A model generated the notes under the pieces. The model ran no database searches. It saw only the letters and a program-made list of their open reading frames with translations, and was not told the origin of the DNA. A DNA stretch of 62,888 nucleotides. Origin: Cyanobium sp. NIES-981. GTDB lineage: Bacteria; Cyanobacteriota; Cyanobacteriia; PCC-6307; Cyanobiaceae. Positions 19,826 to 29,085 of this stretch are shown here, one piece after another. The stretch spans positions 1-62,888 of the forward strand of contig CAMDVN010000008.1 in the NCBI GenBank assembly GCA_945877595.1, given 5' to 3'. A program made the translations under genes and the position numbers. How positions within the stretch are numbered: position 1 is the stretch's first letter; each line of letters starts with the position of its first letter.

Positions 19826-20230
19826 TCAGCTCTCGGGCCCACCCTTCTGATCAGCATATCCAGGCCTTGGCTTGGGCATCGGCAACCCATAGCGTTGGCG
19901 GATGGTCGCCATCCGCTGCCGCATGGTGGTGTGCACCGTCTGGTGGGCCTGGCGTGCTTGGCGGTGGCATTGGTGCAGAGCCTTGAGGGAATTGGCCTTG
20001 CGCACGCATTGCTCAGCCCTGCGGTTGAGCGCCTGTAAGGCCACGAGCTTCTCCAGCTCCAGGGCCTTGAGCTCGGGCAGGGCCCGTTCGGGTGAGGTCT
20101 TGCCTGGCACGGCTTGTGCCTGCGCTGGGCTTGGGATCACCACCAGGGCTCTGCCCAGTAGCAGGGCTCCCACGGCGGCAGGCAGGGCACCCCGCCAGAG
20201 CTGGCGGAAGGTCAGGGATGCAGGAGCCAT
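19826..20230 (-). CDS. Small secreted Cys-pair protein, paralogue A, first gene of two-component operon
   Basis: 134 residues. A signal peptide ending near SPAQAQA is followed by a helical domain: LPELKALELEKLVALQ, C75 and C88 in RRAEQCVRKANSLKALHQCHRQ, and RQRYGL. The CX12C pair, the ALHxCHRQ motif and the RYGL end match paralogue B at the other end of the operon. The tail is shorter and less Pro-rich than in B. It lies 9 nt before the response regulator and is the likely first gene of the transcript. Probably periplasmic, perhaps a disulfide-switched modulator of the kinase. Confidence 0.82.
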   Translation of the reverse strand: MAPASLTFRQLWRGALPAAVGALLLGRALVVIPSPAQAQAVPGKTSPERALPELKALELEKLVALQALNRRAEQCVRKANSLKALHQCHRQARQAHQTVHTTMRQRMATIRQRYGLPMPKPRPGYADQKGGPES

Positions 20231-20318
20231 CGAAAGGGCAGGGTCGGGGTGACGTCTTGCACTGTCTCTGGCTGATGTGACTGGTTGATGTCTGAACGGA
20301 GTGAAGTGATGACTGAAT

Positions 20319-20362
20319 GTGACCCGCCGGTGACCCGTCTGTGACCCGTCTGTGACTCGCCG
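20319..20362 (-). repeat. Four 11-bp direct repeats upstream of the two-component operon
   Basis: On the plus strand: GTGACCCGCCG, GTGACCCGTCT, GTGACCCGTCT, GTGACTCGCCG, with no gaps. In the operon's sense this reads as GRGTCAC boxes at 11-bp spacing, ending 88 bp before the first start codon. The arrangement fits an OmpR/PhoB-type operator for autoregulation. The array also lies 25 bp beyond the carB stop, so simple repeat expansion after a stop codon is the rival explanation. Confidence 0.6.
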
Positions 20363-20386
20363 GGTCGAGGCCCTCAGGCCTCGGCA

Positions 20387-23300
20387 TCAGTCATCCGCTT
20401 GGGATCGAGGCGGGCGGGCCTGGGGATGGATGTCTTGCAGGGCATTGATCTCCAGCTGCTCGCATTGCAGGGCCGTGATCGCTTCGAGTGCGGCGCGGGC
20501 CCCGGCCAGGGTGGTGACCGTGGGTACGGCGTAGTCGAGGGCGGCCCGGCGCAGGTACTGGTCGTCGTGGGCGGCCTGGCGGCCGATCGGTGTGTTGATG
20601 ATCAGCTGAATACGCGCGGAGCGGATCGCGTCTTCGATGTTGGGCCGGCCCTCATGCACCTTGAGGATCGATTCCACCGTGAGCCCGGCGGCCCCTAGGG
20701 CCGCGGCGGTGCCGCTGGTGGCGATCAGGGAGAAGCCAAGCCCGACCAGCCGCTCGGCCACGGGCACCAGGGCGGCCTTGTCGCGGTCATGGGTGGAGAG
20801 AAACACGGTGCCATGGGTGGGCAGGGCCTCATTGGCGGCGAGCTCGGCTTTGGCGTAGGCCATGCCGGCGGTTGTGGCGATGCCCATCACCTCTCCGGTG
20901 CTGCGCATCTCCGGGCCCAGCAGGGTGTCGGAGCCTGGAAAGCGCTTGAAGGGCAGCACGGCCTCCTTGACCGTTTGCAGCGGTGGGCGCGGTTCGGTGG
21001 TGAGCCCCAGCTCCGCCAGGGTGCGGCCCGCCATCAGCTGGCTGGCCACCTTGGCCAGGGGCACTCCAGTGGCCTTGGCCACAAAGGGGACCGTGCGGGA
21101 GGCACGGGGGTTGGCCTCAATGATGAACACCCGTTCGCCGGCCTCGGCATCAACCTGCACCGCAAACTGCAGATTGATCAGACCCCGCACCCCCAGGGCT
21201 AGGGCCAGGTCTCGGCTCCAGGCCCGAATCGTGGTGAGGGCCGCTTCGCTCAGGCTCACTGAGGGCAGCCAGCAGGCCGAATCGCCCGAGTGGATGCCGG
21301 CGGGCTCGATGTGTTCCATGACGCCGCCGATCACCACCGCACCGTCGCGGTCGCAGAGGGCGTCCACATCCACCTCAATGGCGTTGTCGAGATACTGATC
21401 AATCAGCACGGGATGGTCGGGTTCCACTTGCACCGCCTCGGCCATGTAACGGTTGAGTTCGGTTTCGTTGTGGACCACTTCCATGGCGCGGCCGCCGAGC
21501 ACATAGCTGGGGCGCACGACCACCGGATAGCCCACCCGATCGGCCACGGCCCGGGCTTCGGCATCGCTGCGGGCCAGGCCGTTGCGCGGTTGGCGAATCT
21601 CCAGCCGGCGCAGGATCGCCTCAAACTGTTCGCGGTCTTCGGCTGCATCGATCGACTCGGGCGAGGTGCCCCAGATCCGGGTGCCGGTCACCAGCCCCTC
21701 GGGCGAGCCGAGCCAGCGCAGCAGGGGGATCGCCAGTTTCAGCGGCGTCTGGCCGCCAAACTGCACGATCACCCCCTCGGGGCGCTCCACCTCGATGACG
21801 TTGAGCACGTCTTCCAGGGTGAGCGGTTCGAAGTAGAGCCGATCGCTGGTGTCGTAGTCGGTTGAGACCGTTTCTGGGTTGCTGTTCACCATCACGGTGG
21901 CGAACCCTTCGGCCTGCAGGGCAAAGGAGGCGTGGCAGCAGCAGTAGTCGAATTCGATGCCCTGGCCGATGCGGTTGGGACCGCCGCCCAGGATCATCAC
22001 TTTGCGGCGTTGTTCAGGCTGCACCTCGTTTTCGGGGGGCACCTGTTCAAGGGAGCCGTCGGGGCCCAGGCGCTGCAGGGGCCGCTCGTAGGTGGCGTAG
22101 TGGTAAGGCGTGCTGGAGGCAAACTCGGCGGCACAGGTGTCCACGGTCTTGAACACGGCGTTGACGCCGAGGGCCTGGCGGTGGCGGCGCACCTCCAGCT
22201 CGTGGCTGCCGGTGGCCCAGGCGAGTTGGCGATCCGAGAAGCCCAGTTGCTTGAGTTCCAGCAGGGCCGGAGCTTCGAGCTCCTCGAGGCTCCGGCCCCG
22301 TAGCAGCCGCTGCTCGGCCTCAAGGATCCGGCGCAGCTTGGCCAGAAACCAGGGGTCGATGGCGCTGAGCTGGTGGATCTCGCGATCGCTGCGGCCGGCG
22401 AGCATGGCGTCGCGCACGGCAAAGATCCGCTCCGGGGTGGCGGTGCGCAGGGCCCGCTCGAGGCTGGTGGAATCCCAGGCTGGGTCGGGCCGGTCGCAGC
22501 CCCAGCCAGCGTGGCCAGTCTCCAGGGAGCGCAGCGCCTTCTGGAACGACTCCTCGAAGCAGCGACCGATCGCCATCGCCTCGCCCACCGACTTCATCGA
22601 CGTGGTGAGCAGGGCAGGGCTGCCGCGGAATTTTTCGAAGGCAAAGCGGGGAATCTTCGTGACCACGTAGTCGATCGTGGGTTCGAAGCAGGCCGGGGTT
22701 GCCCCGGTGATGTCGTTGACGATCTCGTCGAGGGTGTAGCCCACCGCCAATCGGGCGGCAATTTTGGCGATGGGGAAACCGGTGGCCTTGCTGGCCAGGG
22801 CCGAGCTGCGCGAGACCCGCGGATTCATCTCGATCACCACCACATCGCCGTTGGCCGGGTTGATGGCGAATTGAATGTTGCTGCCGCCGGTGTCGACGCC
22901 GATTTCACGAATGATCGCGATCGCCTGGTCACGCAGGCGCTGGTATTCGCGGTCGGTGAGGGTCTGGGCCGGTGCCACCGTGATCGAGTCGCCGGTGTGC
23001 ACCCCCATGGGGTCGAGGTTCTCGATGCTGCACACGATCACCACATTGTCGGCGGTGTCGCGCATCACCTCGAGCTCAAACTCCTTCCAGCCCAGGAGGG
23101 ATTGCTCGATCAGGATCTGAGAGACGGGGCTGGCCTCGAGGCCGCTTTTGCAGAACGCTCTGAATTCCTCGGGGTTGTAGGCGATGCCACCGCCGCTGCC
23201 GCCCAGGGTGAAGGCCGGTCGAATGATGCGGGGGTAACCACCGATGTCCTCGCCAACACGCTCGGATTCCTCGAGCGTGTTGGCGATGCCTGAAGGACAC

Positions 23301-23728
23301 ACCGCCACCCCGATCCGCTGCATCGCCTCCTTGAACAGGAGCCGGTCTTCGGCTTTCTGAATGGCGGCCAGGTTGGCGCCGATCAGCTCAACGCCGTGCT
23401 TGGCGAGGGTGCCGTTTTGGGCCAGCGCCACCGCGAGGTTGAGGGCGGTCTGGCCGCCCATGGTGGGCAGCAGGGCGTCGGGCTGCTCGATCTCGATCAC
23501 GCGGGCCACCACCTCGGGGGTGAGCGGCTCGATGTAGGTGCGATCCGCCATGTCGGGATCGGTCATGATCGAGGCCGGGTTGCTGTTCACCAGCACCACC
23601 TCAAATCCTTCGGCCCTCAGGGCTTTGCAGGCTTGGGTGCCCGAGTAATCGAATTCGCAGGCTTGGCCGATCACGATCGGCCCTGAGCCCAGCAGCAGGA
23701 TTCGCTTGAGATCCGACCGGCGGGGCAT
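20387..23728 (-). CDS. carB: Carbamoyl-phosphate synthase large subunit
   Basis: 1113 residues, full length. With CarA it makes carbamoyl phosphate for arginine and pyrimidine synthesis. It has two homologous halves: [20 protein letters not shown] opens the first and [20 protein letters not shown] the second, each with ATP-grasp motifs ([30 protein letters not shown]) and [19 protein letters not shown] / [19 protein letters not shown]. The C-terminal MGS-like allosteric domain has [21 protein letters not shown] and LIINTPIG. It is divergent from the DUF3318-like gene across a 139-bp spacer. Confidence 0.98.
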   Translation of the reverse strand: MPRRSDLKRILLLGSGPIVIGQACEFDYSGTQACKALRAEGFEVVLVNSNPASIMTDPDMADRTYIEPLTPEVVARVIEIEQPDALLPTMGGQTALNLAVALAQNGTLAKHGVELIGANLAAIQKAEDRLLFKEAMQRIGVAVCPSGIANTLEESERVGEDIGGYPRIIRPAFTLGGSGGGIAYNPEEFRAFCKSGLEASPVSQILIEQSLLGWKEFELEVMRDTADNVVIVCSIENLDPMGVHTGDSITVAPAQTLTDREYQRLRDQAIAIIREIGVDTGGSNIQFAINPANGDVVVIEMNPRVSRSSALASKATGFPIAKIAARLAVGYTLDEIVNDITGATPACFEPTIDYVVTKIPRFAFEKFRGSPALLTTSMKSVGEAMAIGRCFEESFQKALRSLETGHAGWGCDRPDPAWDSTSLERALRTATPERIFAVRDAMLAGRSDREIHQLSAIDPWFLAKLRRILEAEQRLLRGRSLEELEAPALLELKQLGFSDRQLAWATGSHELEVRRHRQALGVNAVFKTVDTCAAEFASSTPYHYATYERPLQRLGPDGSLEQVPPENEVQPEQRRKVMILGGGPNRIGQGIEFDYCCCHASFALQAEGFATVMVNSNPETVSTDYDTSDRLYFEPLTLEDVLNVIEVERPEGVIVQFGGQTPLKLAIPLLRWLGSPEGLVTGTRIWGTSPESIDAAEDREQFEAILRRLEIRQPRNGLARSDAEARAVADRVGYPVVVRPSYVLGGRAMEVVHNETELNRYMAEAVQVEPDHPVLIDQYLDNAIEVDVDALCDRDGAVVIGGVMEHIEPAGIHSGDSACWLPSVSLSEAALTTIRAWSRDLALALGVRGLINLQFAVQVDAEAGERVFIIEANPRASRTVPFVAKATGVPLAKVASQLMAGRTLAELGLTTEPRPPLQTVKEAVLPFKRFPGSDTLLGPEMRSTGEVMGIATTAGMAYAKAELAANEALPTHGTVFLSTHDRDKAALVPVAERLVGLGFSLIATSGTAAALGAAGLTVESILKVHEGRPNIEDAIRSARIQLIINTPIGRQAAHDDQYLRRAALDYAVPTVTTLAGARAALEAITALQCEQLEINALQDIHPQARPPRSQADD

Positions 23729-23867
23729 GGGGCGCGTTGGCCAAACCGACCTAGCCTCTCACGGGACACTCCCTGACCTCGGTGCCAACCCCTCGAGATG
23801 ACGGCTTCGACATCCTGCAGCGCCGGAGTCGCTAACGTCAGCTCAGATTTGAACTGAAGCCACCTCG

Positions 23868-24503
23868 ATGAGCGAACTCCAGCGCCTGAAGGGGTTGTTG
23901 CCCCCGGAAATGCAGAGCTGGGTGTTCGTGGAAGCGGCCGCCTCGGTCGATCCTCCCTTGATCACGATCGAAGAGATCGGCCGTGATGAGGTGGAAATCC
24001 AACTGGATCTTGAGAAGTGGGACGCCCTGGCCCTCGACCATCGCAATCTGCTCTTCTGGCACGAGGTGGGGCGTATTCAAAACGATGCGGTTCCCCGGGA
24101 CGGCTGGGAGATGGCCGCCCTGGCGATCGGTCTGGGCGGGGCCATCGGTGAGCTCTGGGTACAGGATGGTCTCCTGCTGGTGATGGCCCTTGGCCTCTCG
24201 GGTTTTGCCGGTTACCGGCTCTATCTCAAGAACAATTCTGAAAAACGGCTCGCCGACGCCATCGCTGCTGATGAGCGTGCAATCGACCTAGCCTGCCGTT
24301 TTGGTTACAGCCTTCCCAACGCCTACAAGAGCCTGGGTGGAGCGCTGAAAGACCTGGTTGAGCAGACCCGCAAGAAGAAAAAACGGGCCTTCTACGAAGA
24401 CCGGCTCGAGGCGCTGCGCAAGAGTGCCGGCAAAGCCCGCGCTGAGATGGCCCAGCAGCAGGGTTCCCGTCAATCAGTCACCAGTGAGAACGTGTATGGC
24501 TGA
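23868..24503 (+). CDS. DUF3318-like cyanobacterial membrane-associated protein
   Basis: 211 residues. It opens with ELQRLKGLLPPEMQSWVFVEAAASVDPPLITIEEIGRDEVEIQLDL, a pattern I link to the cyanobacterial DUF3318 family. The middle carries LFWHEVGRIQND, then hydrophobic segments (MAALAIGLGGAIGELW and GLLLVMALGLSGFAGYRLYL). The C-terminal third is a charged helix (AIAADERAIDLACRFGY, LVEQTRKKKKRAFYEDRLEALRKS). HExxR resembles a damaged metalloprotease site but I see no completing motif. Function unknown. It overlaps rsfS by 8 nt. Confidence 0.78.
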   Translation: MSELQRLKGLLPPEMQSWVFVEAAASVDPPLITIEEIGRDEVEIQLDLEKWDALALDHRNLLFWHEVGRIQNDAVPRDGWEMAALAIGLGGAIGELWVQDGLLLVMALGLSGFAGYRLYLKNNSEKRLADAIAADERAIDLACRFGYSLPNAYKSLGGALKDLVEQTRKKKKRAFYEDRLEALRKSAGKARAEMAQQQGSRQSVTSENVYG

Positions 24504-24888
24504 GGTTTTGGTGAAGGCCCTTCCTGACAGCAAGGCCTTGGCCCTGCAGGCGGCAGAGGCCTGTGACGACCGCAAGGCCGTCGATATCTGTCTGATCCGG
24601 GTCGACGAGGTGAGCTCCCTGGCGGATTGGTTTGTGATCTGCAGCGGGCTCTCCGACGTGCAGGTCAGGGCCATTGCCCGGTCTGTGGAGGACAGCCTCG
24701 AAACGGTGCAGCGCTTGCCCTTGCGGCGGGAAGGACAACGGGAGGGGCGCTGGGTGCTGCTCGATTACGGCGAATTAATCGTGCATGTGCTGACCCCGAG
24801 CGAGCGCACTTACTACGACCTCGAGGCCTTTTGGGGCCACGGCCAACATGAGCGCTACCTAGGGTCATCTCCAGCCCAGAACCCCTGA
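24496..24888 (+). CDS. rsfS: Ribosomal silencing factor RsfS
   Basis: 130 residues from the ATG at MAEVLVKALPDSK. RsfS binds uL14 on the 50S subunit and blocks subunit joining in starvation. Family motifs are DDRKAVDICLIRVDEVSSLADWFVICSGLSDVQVRAIARSVED (about residues 24-66), GRWVLLDYGELIVHVLTP and the YYDLEAFWGH end. The frame is open upstream, but that part overlaps the preceding gene in another frame. Start context TATGGC lies inside the end of the DUF3318-like gene, so translation is probably coupled. Confidence 0.95.
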   Translation: MAEVLVKALPDSKALALQAAEACDDRKAVDICLIRVDEVSSLADWFVICSGLSDVQVRAIARSVEDSLETVQRLPLRREGQREGRWVLLDYGELIVHVLTPSERTYYDLEAFWGHGQHERYLGSSPAQNP

Positions 24889-24911
24889 TTGCGGGGCGCC
24901 ACAGCCTGACC

Positions 24912-25409
24912 ATGGAGAGCGCGCTGATGCCCTGCCCTGTGCCGCCCGATCAGCGGCCCCTGGAGGAATACCAACAGCTTTGTCGTTCCTGGTTCTTTGT
25001 GTGGCCCCACCACGACCTGGCCAGTTTGTTGCGCCCCCTGGCGGTGAGCTGGTTGTTGGTCTTTCCCCTGGCCGTGCTGGTGGCCAGCGGCAGTGTGCCC
25101 TTGCGCCATGACCTCCCCCGGCTGGTGATCGCCGCTGCCGTGGTGGCGGTGTTGCTGCCCTTGCTGTTACTGGTGCGTCAGTGGTTGGGATGGTCGTATG
25201 TGAACCGTCGCTTGATGTCTGAGCGGGTTGAATACGAAGAATCGGGTTGGTATGACGGTCAGGTCTGGGAGAAACCGCTTGCCTGGCGTCAGCAAGACCT
25301 GCTGGTGGCCCAGCACCAAGTGGGACCCGTGCTCGCGCGGTTGCGGCAGGGCGTGGGCTTAGCCGGTGCCTTGATGCTTCTCGGCGCTGGACTCTGTCAG
25401 GCTTTCTAA
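24912..25409 (+). CDS. CGLD27/Ycf36 family membrane protein (DUF1230)
   Basis: 165 residues. CPVPPDQRPLEEYQQLCRSWFFVWP is the family N-terminus, followed by two membrane helices (LAVSWLLVFPLAVLVASG and LPRLVIAAAVVAVLLPLLLLV), then LGWSYVNRRLMSERVEYEESGWYDGQVWEKP and another C-terminal hydrophobic stretch. Ycf36/CGLD27 is conserved in cyanobacteria and plastids; the plant homologue has been tied to iron homeostasis under high light, but its biochemical role is unsettled. It follows rsfS by 23 nt, likely the same operon. Confidence 0.88.
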   Translation: MESALMPCPVPPDQRPLEEYQQLCRSWFFVWPHHDLASLLRPLAVSWLLVFPLAVLVASGSVPLRHDLPRLVIAAAVVAVLLPLLLLVRQWLGWSYVNRRLMSERVEYEESGWYDGQVWEKPLAWRQQDLLVAQHQVGPVLARLRQGVGLAGALMLLGAGLCQAF

Positions 25410-25423
25410 AGCCAAAGCGATCC

Positions 25424-26398
25424 ATGAACCTGCCTCCCAGCCTTGGTGGTGCGATGCGCACAGGGGTTCCGCCTCTGGAGGTGGTGTTGTTGCGCAACGG
25501 CATCGCCGAGTCGCGACACCGCGTGCATGCGGTGGTCTGTGACGGTCGCGGCCGGGTGCTGATGCGAGCGGGTGATTCTCAGCAGCTCAGTTTTGTGCGC
25601 TCAGCGCTGAAGCCTTTCCAGGCCACGGTGTTTGTGTCCAGTGGTGCCGCCGATGCCTGCGATTGCGGGGAGCGGGGCCTGGCGATTGCCTGTGCATCCC
25701 ATGCCGGCACCGCTGCCCATGCCCGTGAGGCCTTCAAGCTGCTGTGGGGATCGGATCTCGAGACTGAGCAACTTCAGTGTGGGGTGCCAGCCGAGAGCAC
25801 CAGTGCCCTCGAACACAATTGCTCCGGCAAGCACGCCGCCTTTTTGGCCACCTGCCGTCGCATGGGCTGGAGCCGTGAGAGCTACCTCCAGCTTGAGCAT
25901 CCCCTGCAGCAGGAGGTGCTCAAGCGGGTGGCCGAATTGCTGGGCCTGCCCCCGGCCGAGCTGGTGGCCGCTCGCGACGACTGCGGGGCCCCCACCCTGC
26001 AGCTCCAGCTGGCCCAGATGGCCCTGCTCTACGCCCACCTGGGGGCGGGCCAGCAGGCCGATCTTGAGCGTTTGTCGCGGGCCATGCTGGCCCACCCTGA
26101 GCTGGTGGCGGGCGAGGGCCGTTTTGATACCCAGGTGATGCGCCTGGGCCATGGCCAGGTGATCAGCAAGGGAGGCGCTGAAGGGATCCAATGCCTCAGC
26201 CGGGTGGGTGAGGGCATGGGGGTCGCCATCAAGGTGGAAGATGGCTCAGCCCGGGCCAAGCATGCTGTGGCGCTGCAACTGCTCGAGCAGCTTGACTGGC
26301 TCACCCCGATGTCCCTAGAGGAGCTGCGTCAGCAGTTTCTGGAGCCGGCCCCGCACCTGCGTCTCCAGGTGATCGGCGCCCTGCGCAGCACGGTCTAG
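25424..26398 (+). CDS. Asparaginase (asparaginase II family, PF06089)
   Basis: 324 residues. Motifs include PLEVVLLRNGIAESRHRVHAVV, FVRSALKPFQA (PF06089 signature with Ser and Lys), IACASHAGT, ALEHNCSGKHAAFLATCRRMGW and the C-terminal KGGAEGIQC and GVAIKVEDG. These are the thermolabile type III asparaginases related to Rhizobium AnsA; the expected reaction is asparagine to aspartate plus ammonia in the cytoplasm. A second ATG at 25454 (MRTGVPPLE) is a reasonable alternative start. Fifteen bases after ycf36, in the same direction. Confidence 0.88.
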   Translation: MNLPPSLGGAMRTGVPPLEVVLLRNGIAESRHRVHAVVCDGRGRVLMRAGDSQQLSFVRSALKPFQATVFVSSGAADACDCGERGLAIACASHAGTAAHAREAFKLLWGSDLETEQLQCGVPAESTSALEHNCSGKHAAFLATCRRMGWSRESYLQLEHPLQQEVLKRVAELLGLPPAELVAARDDCGAPTLQLQLAQMALLYAHLGAGQQADLERLSRAMLAHPELVAGEGRFDTQVMRLGHGQVISKGGAEGIQCLSRVGEGMGVAIKVEDGSARAKHAVALQLLEQLDWLTPMSLEELRQQFLEPAPHLRLQVIGALRSTV

Positions 26399-26430
26399 GG
26401 CCACGCTTAAGGCCACGTTCTAGGGCCAAG
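26394..26430 (+). repeat. Direct repeat spanning the asparaginase stop codon
   Basis: TCTAGGGCCACG at 26394-26405 contains the TAG stop. A near-copy TCTAGGGCCAAG lies at 26419-26430, with an extra GGCCACG between (26411-26417). Confidence 0.7.
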
Positions 26431-26468
26431 GTCTCGGGTCACACCAGCTGGTATGGTTAAGGGGTCGA

Positions 26469-26545
<77 letters not shown>

Positions 26546-26552
26546 ACGCCTT

Positions 26553-26584
26553 AAAACCCCGGCAGTTCACTGTCGGGGTTTTTT
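26553..26584 (+). terminator. Intrinsic terminator after tRNA-fMet
   Basis: AAAACCCCGGCAG (26553-26565) pairs with CTGTCGGGGTTTT over 13 bp with one G-U, loop TTCA, and a run of six T at the 3' end. It excludes starts for the next gene placed inside it. Confidence 0.93.
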
Positions 26585-26672
26585 GATGCCTGAGCTGGGC
26601 TTGGCCCCACTCAGCTCAGGCGATCTGCCTTTTTTTCGGCCTCACCCGTTCTGCCTTGCCCCCGCCCCTGTG

Positions 26673-28316
26673 ATGGAGTCTCCTGACGCGATCGTGGTGG
26701 GGTCGGGGGCGACCGGTGGGGTGGCCGCCATGGTGCTGGCTGAGGCCGGTTTGCAGGTGTTGGTGCTGGAGGCTGGGCCCCAGCGCAATCCAGGCCAGGC
26801 GTTTGGCTCTGAGCCGCTCAACAGCCTGCGTCGTCTTGCCAACATCAGCAGCGGGCGCCAGCGGCTGCAGCGCCACCATCCCGGGTTCTGGAAGCACAAC
26901 CCCGAGTTGTTTGTTGATGAGTGGCGCAACCCGTACACCACTCCCGCTGACGCTCCGTTTTTGTGGAGTCGTGGCCGGCAGGTGGGCGGAAAAAGCCTGA
27001 CTTGGGGTGGCATCACCCTGCGCCTCTCCGACTACGAGTTCAAAGCCGGCGAGCGCGATGGCCACGGGCCGAGCTGGCCCATTGCGAGCCACGATCTGGC
27101 GCCCTACTACGAGCGGCTGGAGCGGCTGTTCGAGGTGCATGGCCACGCTGATGGTTTGCCCCAGCTTCCCGATGGCCGCTACCGCGACCCGCTGCCGTTT
27201 ACACCGGCCGAGCGCCATCTGCAGCAGGCGATCGGCGCTGAGCTGGGGTTGCCCCTGATCCACTCACGCGGGTTTGCCTTGCCCAAGGGCGGGGGCTGGC
27301 CGCGCCACAGCAGTCCTGGCAGCACCTTGGCGCGGGCCCTGGCCACCGGTCGCGCCAGCGTGCGCAGCGGCGCGGTGGCGAGCCACGTGTTGATGGATGG
27401 GGCCCGGCAGCGTGCCACCGGGGTGGTGTGGATTGATGCGTGCACAGGGCAACAGCACTGCAGCAAAGCGCCGCTGGTGGTGCTGTGTGCCTCCACGATT
27501 GAGACGGTGCGCCTCTTGCTGCACTCCAGTGAGCAGCACCAGAGCGGCGGACTGGTCGATGCCTCGGGCTCGCTGGGGCGCTACCTGATGGACCACATCT
27601 CGTCGAGCCGCTTTTTCTCAATCCCCGGTTTTCCTTCCCCGGGCCAGCCCACGGAGCTCTCCGGAGCCGGCAGTTGCTTCATCCCCAACACCGTCAATCT
27701 CGATGCCGCTTCGCCGGATGGCTTTCGACGCGGCTACGGGCTCTGGACCGCCCTGCAGCGGTTTGATCCGCCGGCCCTGCTGCAGCGTCGGCGTGGCGAG
27801 GCGGTTGGCTTTTTGATCGGCCATGGCGAGGTGATGCCCCAGGCCCACAATCGGGTCAGCCTCAACACCGAGCAACTCGATGCCTGGGGTTTGCCTACGC
27901 CCCACATTGCCTGCCGCTGGGGCGACAACGAGCAGGCCATGGTGGCCCACATGCACCGGCGCATGGAGACGGTCGTGGCGGCGGCTGGGGGCACGATCCG
28001 GCCCCTGCATGACCTTTTTGTTGTGCCCCTGGTCGAACCCCTGCTCAAGGGCAGCATGGCCCTGGGCAGCGGCGCGCCCCCGCCCGGCTACTACATCCAT
28101 GAGCTGGGAGGTGCCCGCATGGCCGCCAGCGCCAGCGAGGGGGTGGTCGATGCTTGGAATCGCTGCTGGGGGGCTCCGAATCTGTTGGTGACCGATGGGG
28201 CCTGCTGGCCCACGGCCGGTTGGCAGAGCCCCACCCTCACCGAGATGGCCATCACGTGGCGTGCCTGTGAGGCCGCTGCGGCGGGCTTGCGCCAGGGGGA
28301 GCTGGTCAGCAGTTGA
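26673..28316 (+). CDS. GMC-family flavin oxidoreductase
   Basis: About 547 residues from ATG at 26673. The longer frame would begin within the tRNA terminator, and homology starts at DAIVVGSGATGGVAAMVLAEAGLQ, the FAD-binding Rossmann loop. RQVGGKSLTWGG is the GMC flavin motif, and VVLCASTIETVRLLLHS fits GMC signature 2. The C-terminal domain has YYIHELGGARM (catalytic His region) and TDGACWPTAGWQSPTLTEMAITWRA (family end with conserved N/H region). It is closest to glucose-methanol-choline enzymes of the gluconate/choline dehydrogenase kind seen in cyanobacteria; the substrate is unknown. Ends at a good terminator; no operon partners. Confidence 0.9.
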   Translation: MESPDAIVVGSGATGGVAAMVLAEAGLQVLVLEAGPQRNPGQAFGSEPLNSLRRLANISSGRQRLQRHHPGFWKHNPELFVDEWRNPYTTPADAPFLWSRGRQVGGKSLTWGGITLRLSDYEFKAGERDGHGPSWPIASHDLAPYYERLERLFEVHGHADGLPQLPDGRYRDPLPFTPAERHLQQAIGAELGLPLIHSRGFALPKGGGWPRHSSPGSTLARALATGRASVRSGAVASHVLMDGARQRATGVVWIDACTGQQHCSKAPLVVLCASTIETVRLLLHSSEQHQSGGLVDASGSLGRYLMDHISSSRFFSIPGFPSPGQPTELSGAGSCFIPNTVNLDAASPDGFRRGYGLWTALQRFDPPALLQRRRGEAVGFLIGHGEVMPQAHNRVSLNTEQLDAWGLPTPHIACRWGDNEQAMVAHMHRRMETVVAAAGGTIRPLHDLFVVPLVEPLLKGSMALGSGAPPPGYYIHELGGARMAASASEGVVDAWNRCWGAPNLLVTDGACWPTAGWQSPTLTEMAITWRACEAAAAGLRQGELVSS

Positions 28317-28414
28317 ACATCCGGTCGAAAGCTTGTGTTGATGGCGACAGTTTGCCGGGGCCTGGATCCGCACAATTTGCGGGTCGACCTTTCACGGGTC
28401 GGGCAAGGGAGACC

Positions 28415-28446
28415 AAAGACGGGGGTTGGCACCTCCGTCTTTTTTA
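28415..28446 (+). terminator. Intrinsic terminator of the GMC oxidoreductase gene
   Basis: AAAGACGGGGGT pairs with ACCTCCGTCTTT (12 bp, one G-U), loop TGGC, followed by a T-run ending at 28446. It lies about 100 bp after the stop. Confidence 0.9.
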
Positions 28447-28630
28447 TGGCTCAGATTCAGGGGGATGGCGCAGCAGGAACGCACCCATGTGCGCAAAGAG
28501 CAGTTCGGGACTTTCGGTTTCGAGGCTGATCGTGACGGCTCGAGCGCTTTCAAGGTGATGTTGCAGGCACCGCTGTCAATGGTTTTGCTCTGGGCCCATG
28601 GGTGGTGCGGCCTGGGTGGCATCTCGGAGG

Positions 28631-28658
28631 CCAGTCCGTCACAGCCAGTCCGTCACAG
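28631..28658. repeat. 14-bp perfect tandem repeat
   Basis: CCAGTCCGTCACAG occurs twice head to tail at 28631 and 28645. Confidence 0.85.
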
Positions 28659-28864
28659 CCGAAGGTCGGGTGTCAAAGCCATTCAGACGATGCATACCCA
28701 TGTCAAGTCAGGTTGAGACCTTGTGGCACGTCAGCTGTTCTTGGCTGGGGTCTGGAATCGACCCAACGGGCTCAGCAGGGCATCGCGCGGCTGTCAAGCG
28801 GGGGCCGAACCAAAGCCCAAATTCCCCAGCGATCAGGTGCTCGCACCCGTTCAGGGCAGTTTTC

Positions 28865-28914
28865 TGGGGAAAAGACCCCCAAGAACTGGGGAAAACTGAA
28901 CCAAAATGGGGAAA
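28865..28914 (+). repeat. Three TGGGGAAA boxes at about two-turn spacing
   Basis: TGGGGAAA occurs at 28865, 28887 and 28907 (spacing 22 and 20 bp), and the reverse form ATTCCCCA at 28821-28828. CAGTTTTC and GAAAACTG around the first two also form an 8-bp inverted repeat enclosing GGGG/CCCC. Possible operator or structured RNA. Confidence 0.55.
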
Positions 28915-29057
28915 TCGTTGATTGATTAGCAGGGCTAATAGCTTTGAGTCTGATGGGTCTTGACTTGGCTTGAGACAAGTAAGGCAGGCGAAATCCCCCG
29001 AAAGAATTCGGATTGTTGTGTGAAGCTGTGGCGTTGCCCTGCGGGGTGGCGCTGCCT

Positions 29058-29085
29058 TACGGGGTGGTGTTTACGGGGTGGTGTT
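29058..29085. repeat. 14-bp tandem duplication across the cbiX stop
   Basis: TACGGGGTGGTGTT occurs at 29058-29071 and 29072-29085. The stop codon of cbiX (29071-29073, TAA on the minus strand) lies at the junction. Confidence 0.8.

Larger units (their letters stand above)
28317..29070. other. 754-bp non-coding spacer with terminator and repeats
   Basis: No ORF here looks coding on either strand. It holds the terminator of the GMC gene (28415-28446), a 14-bp tandem repeat (28631-28658), three spaced TGGGGAAA boxes (28865-28914) and part of a repeat running into the cbiX stop. It is lower in GC and less structured in codon terms than its flanks. It could include a small RNA or a decayed gene. 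Confidence 0.6.

Noticed and set aside
26583-26672. Earlier start for the GMC oxidoreductase
   Set aside because: It would begin within the intrinsic terminator of the initiator tRNA; the FAD loop follows directly after the ATG at 26673.
28426-28925. Small plus-strand ORFs in the spacer after the GMC gene
   Set aside because: They begin inside the terminator or run through tandem repeats and show no protein-like pattern.
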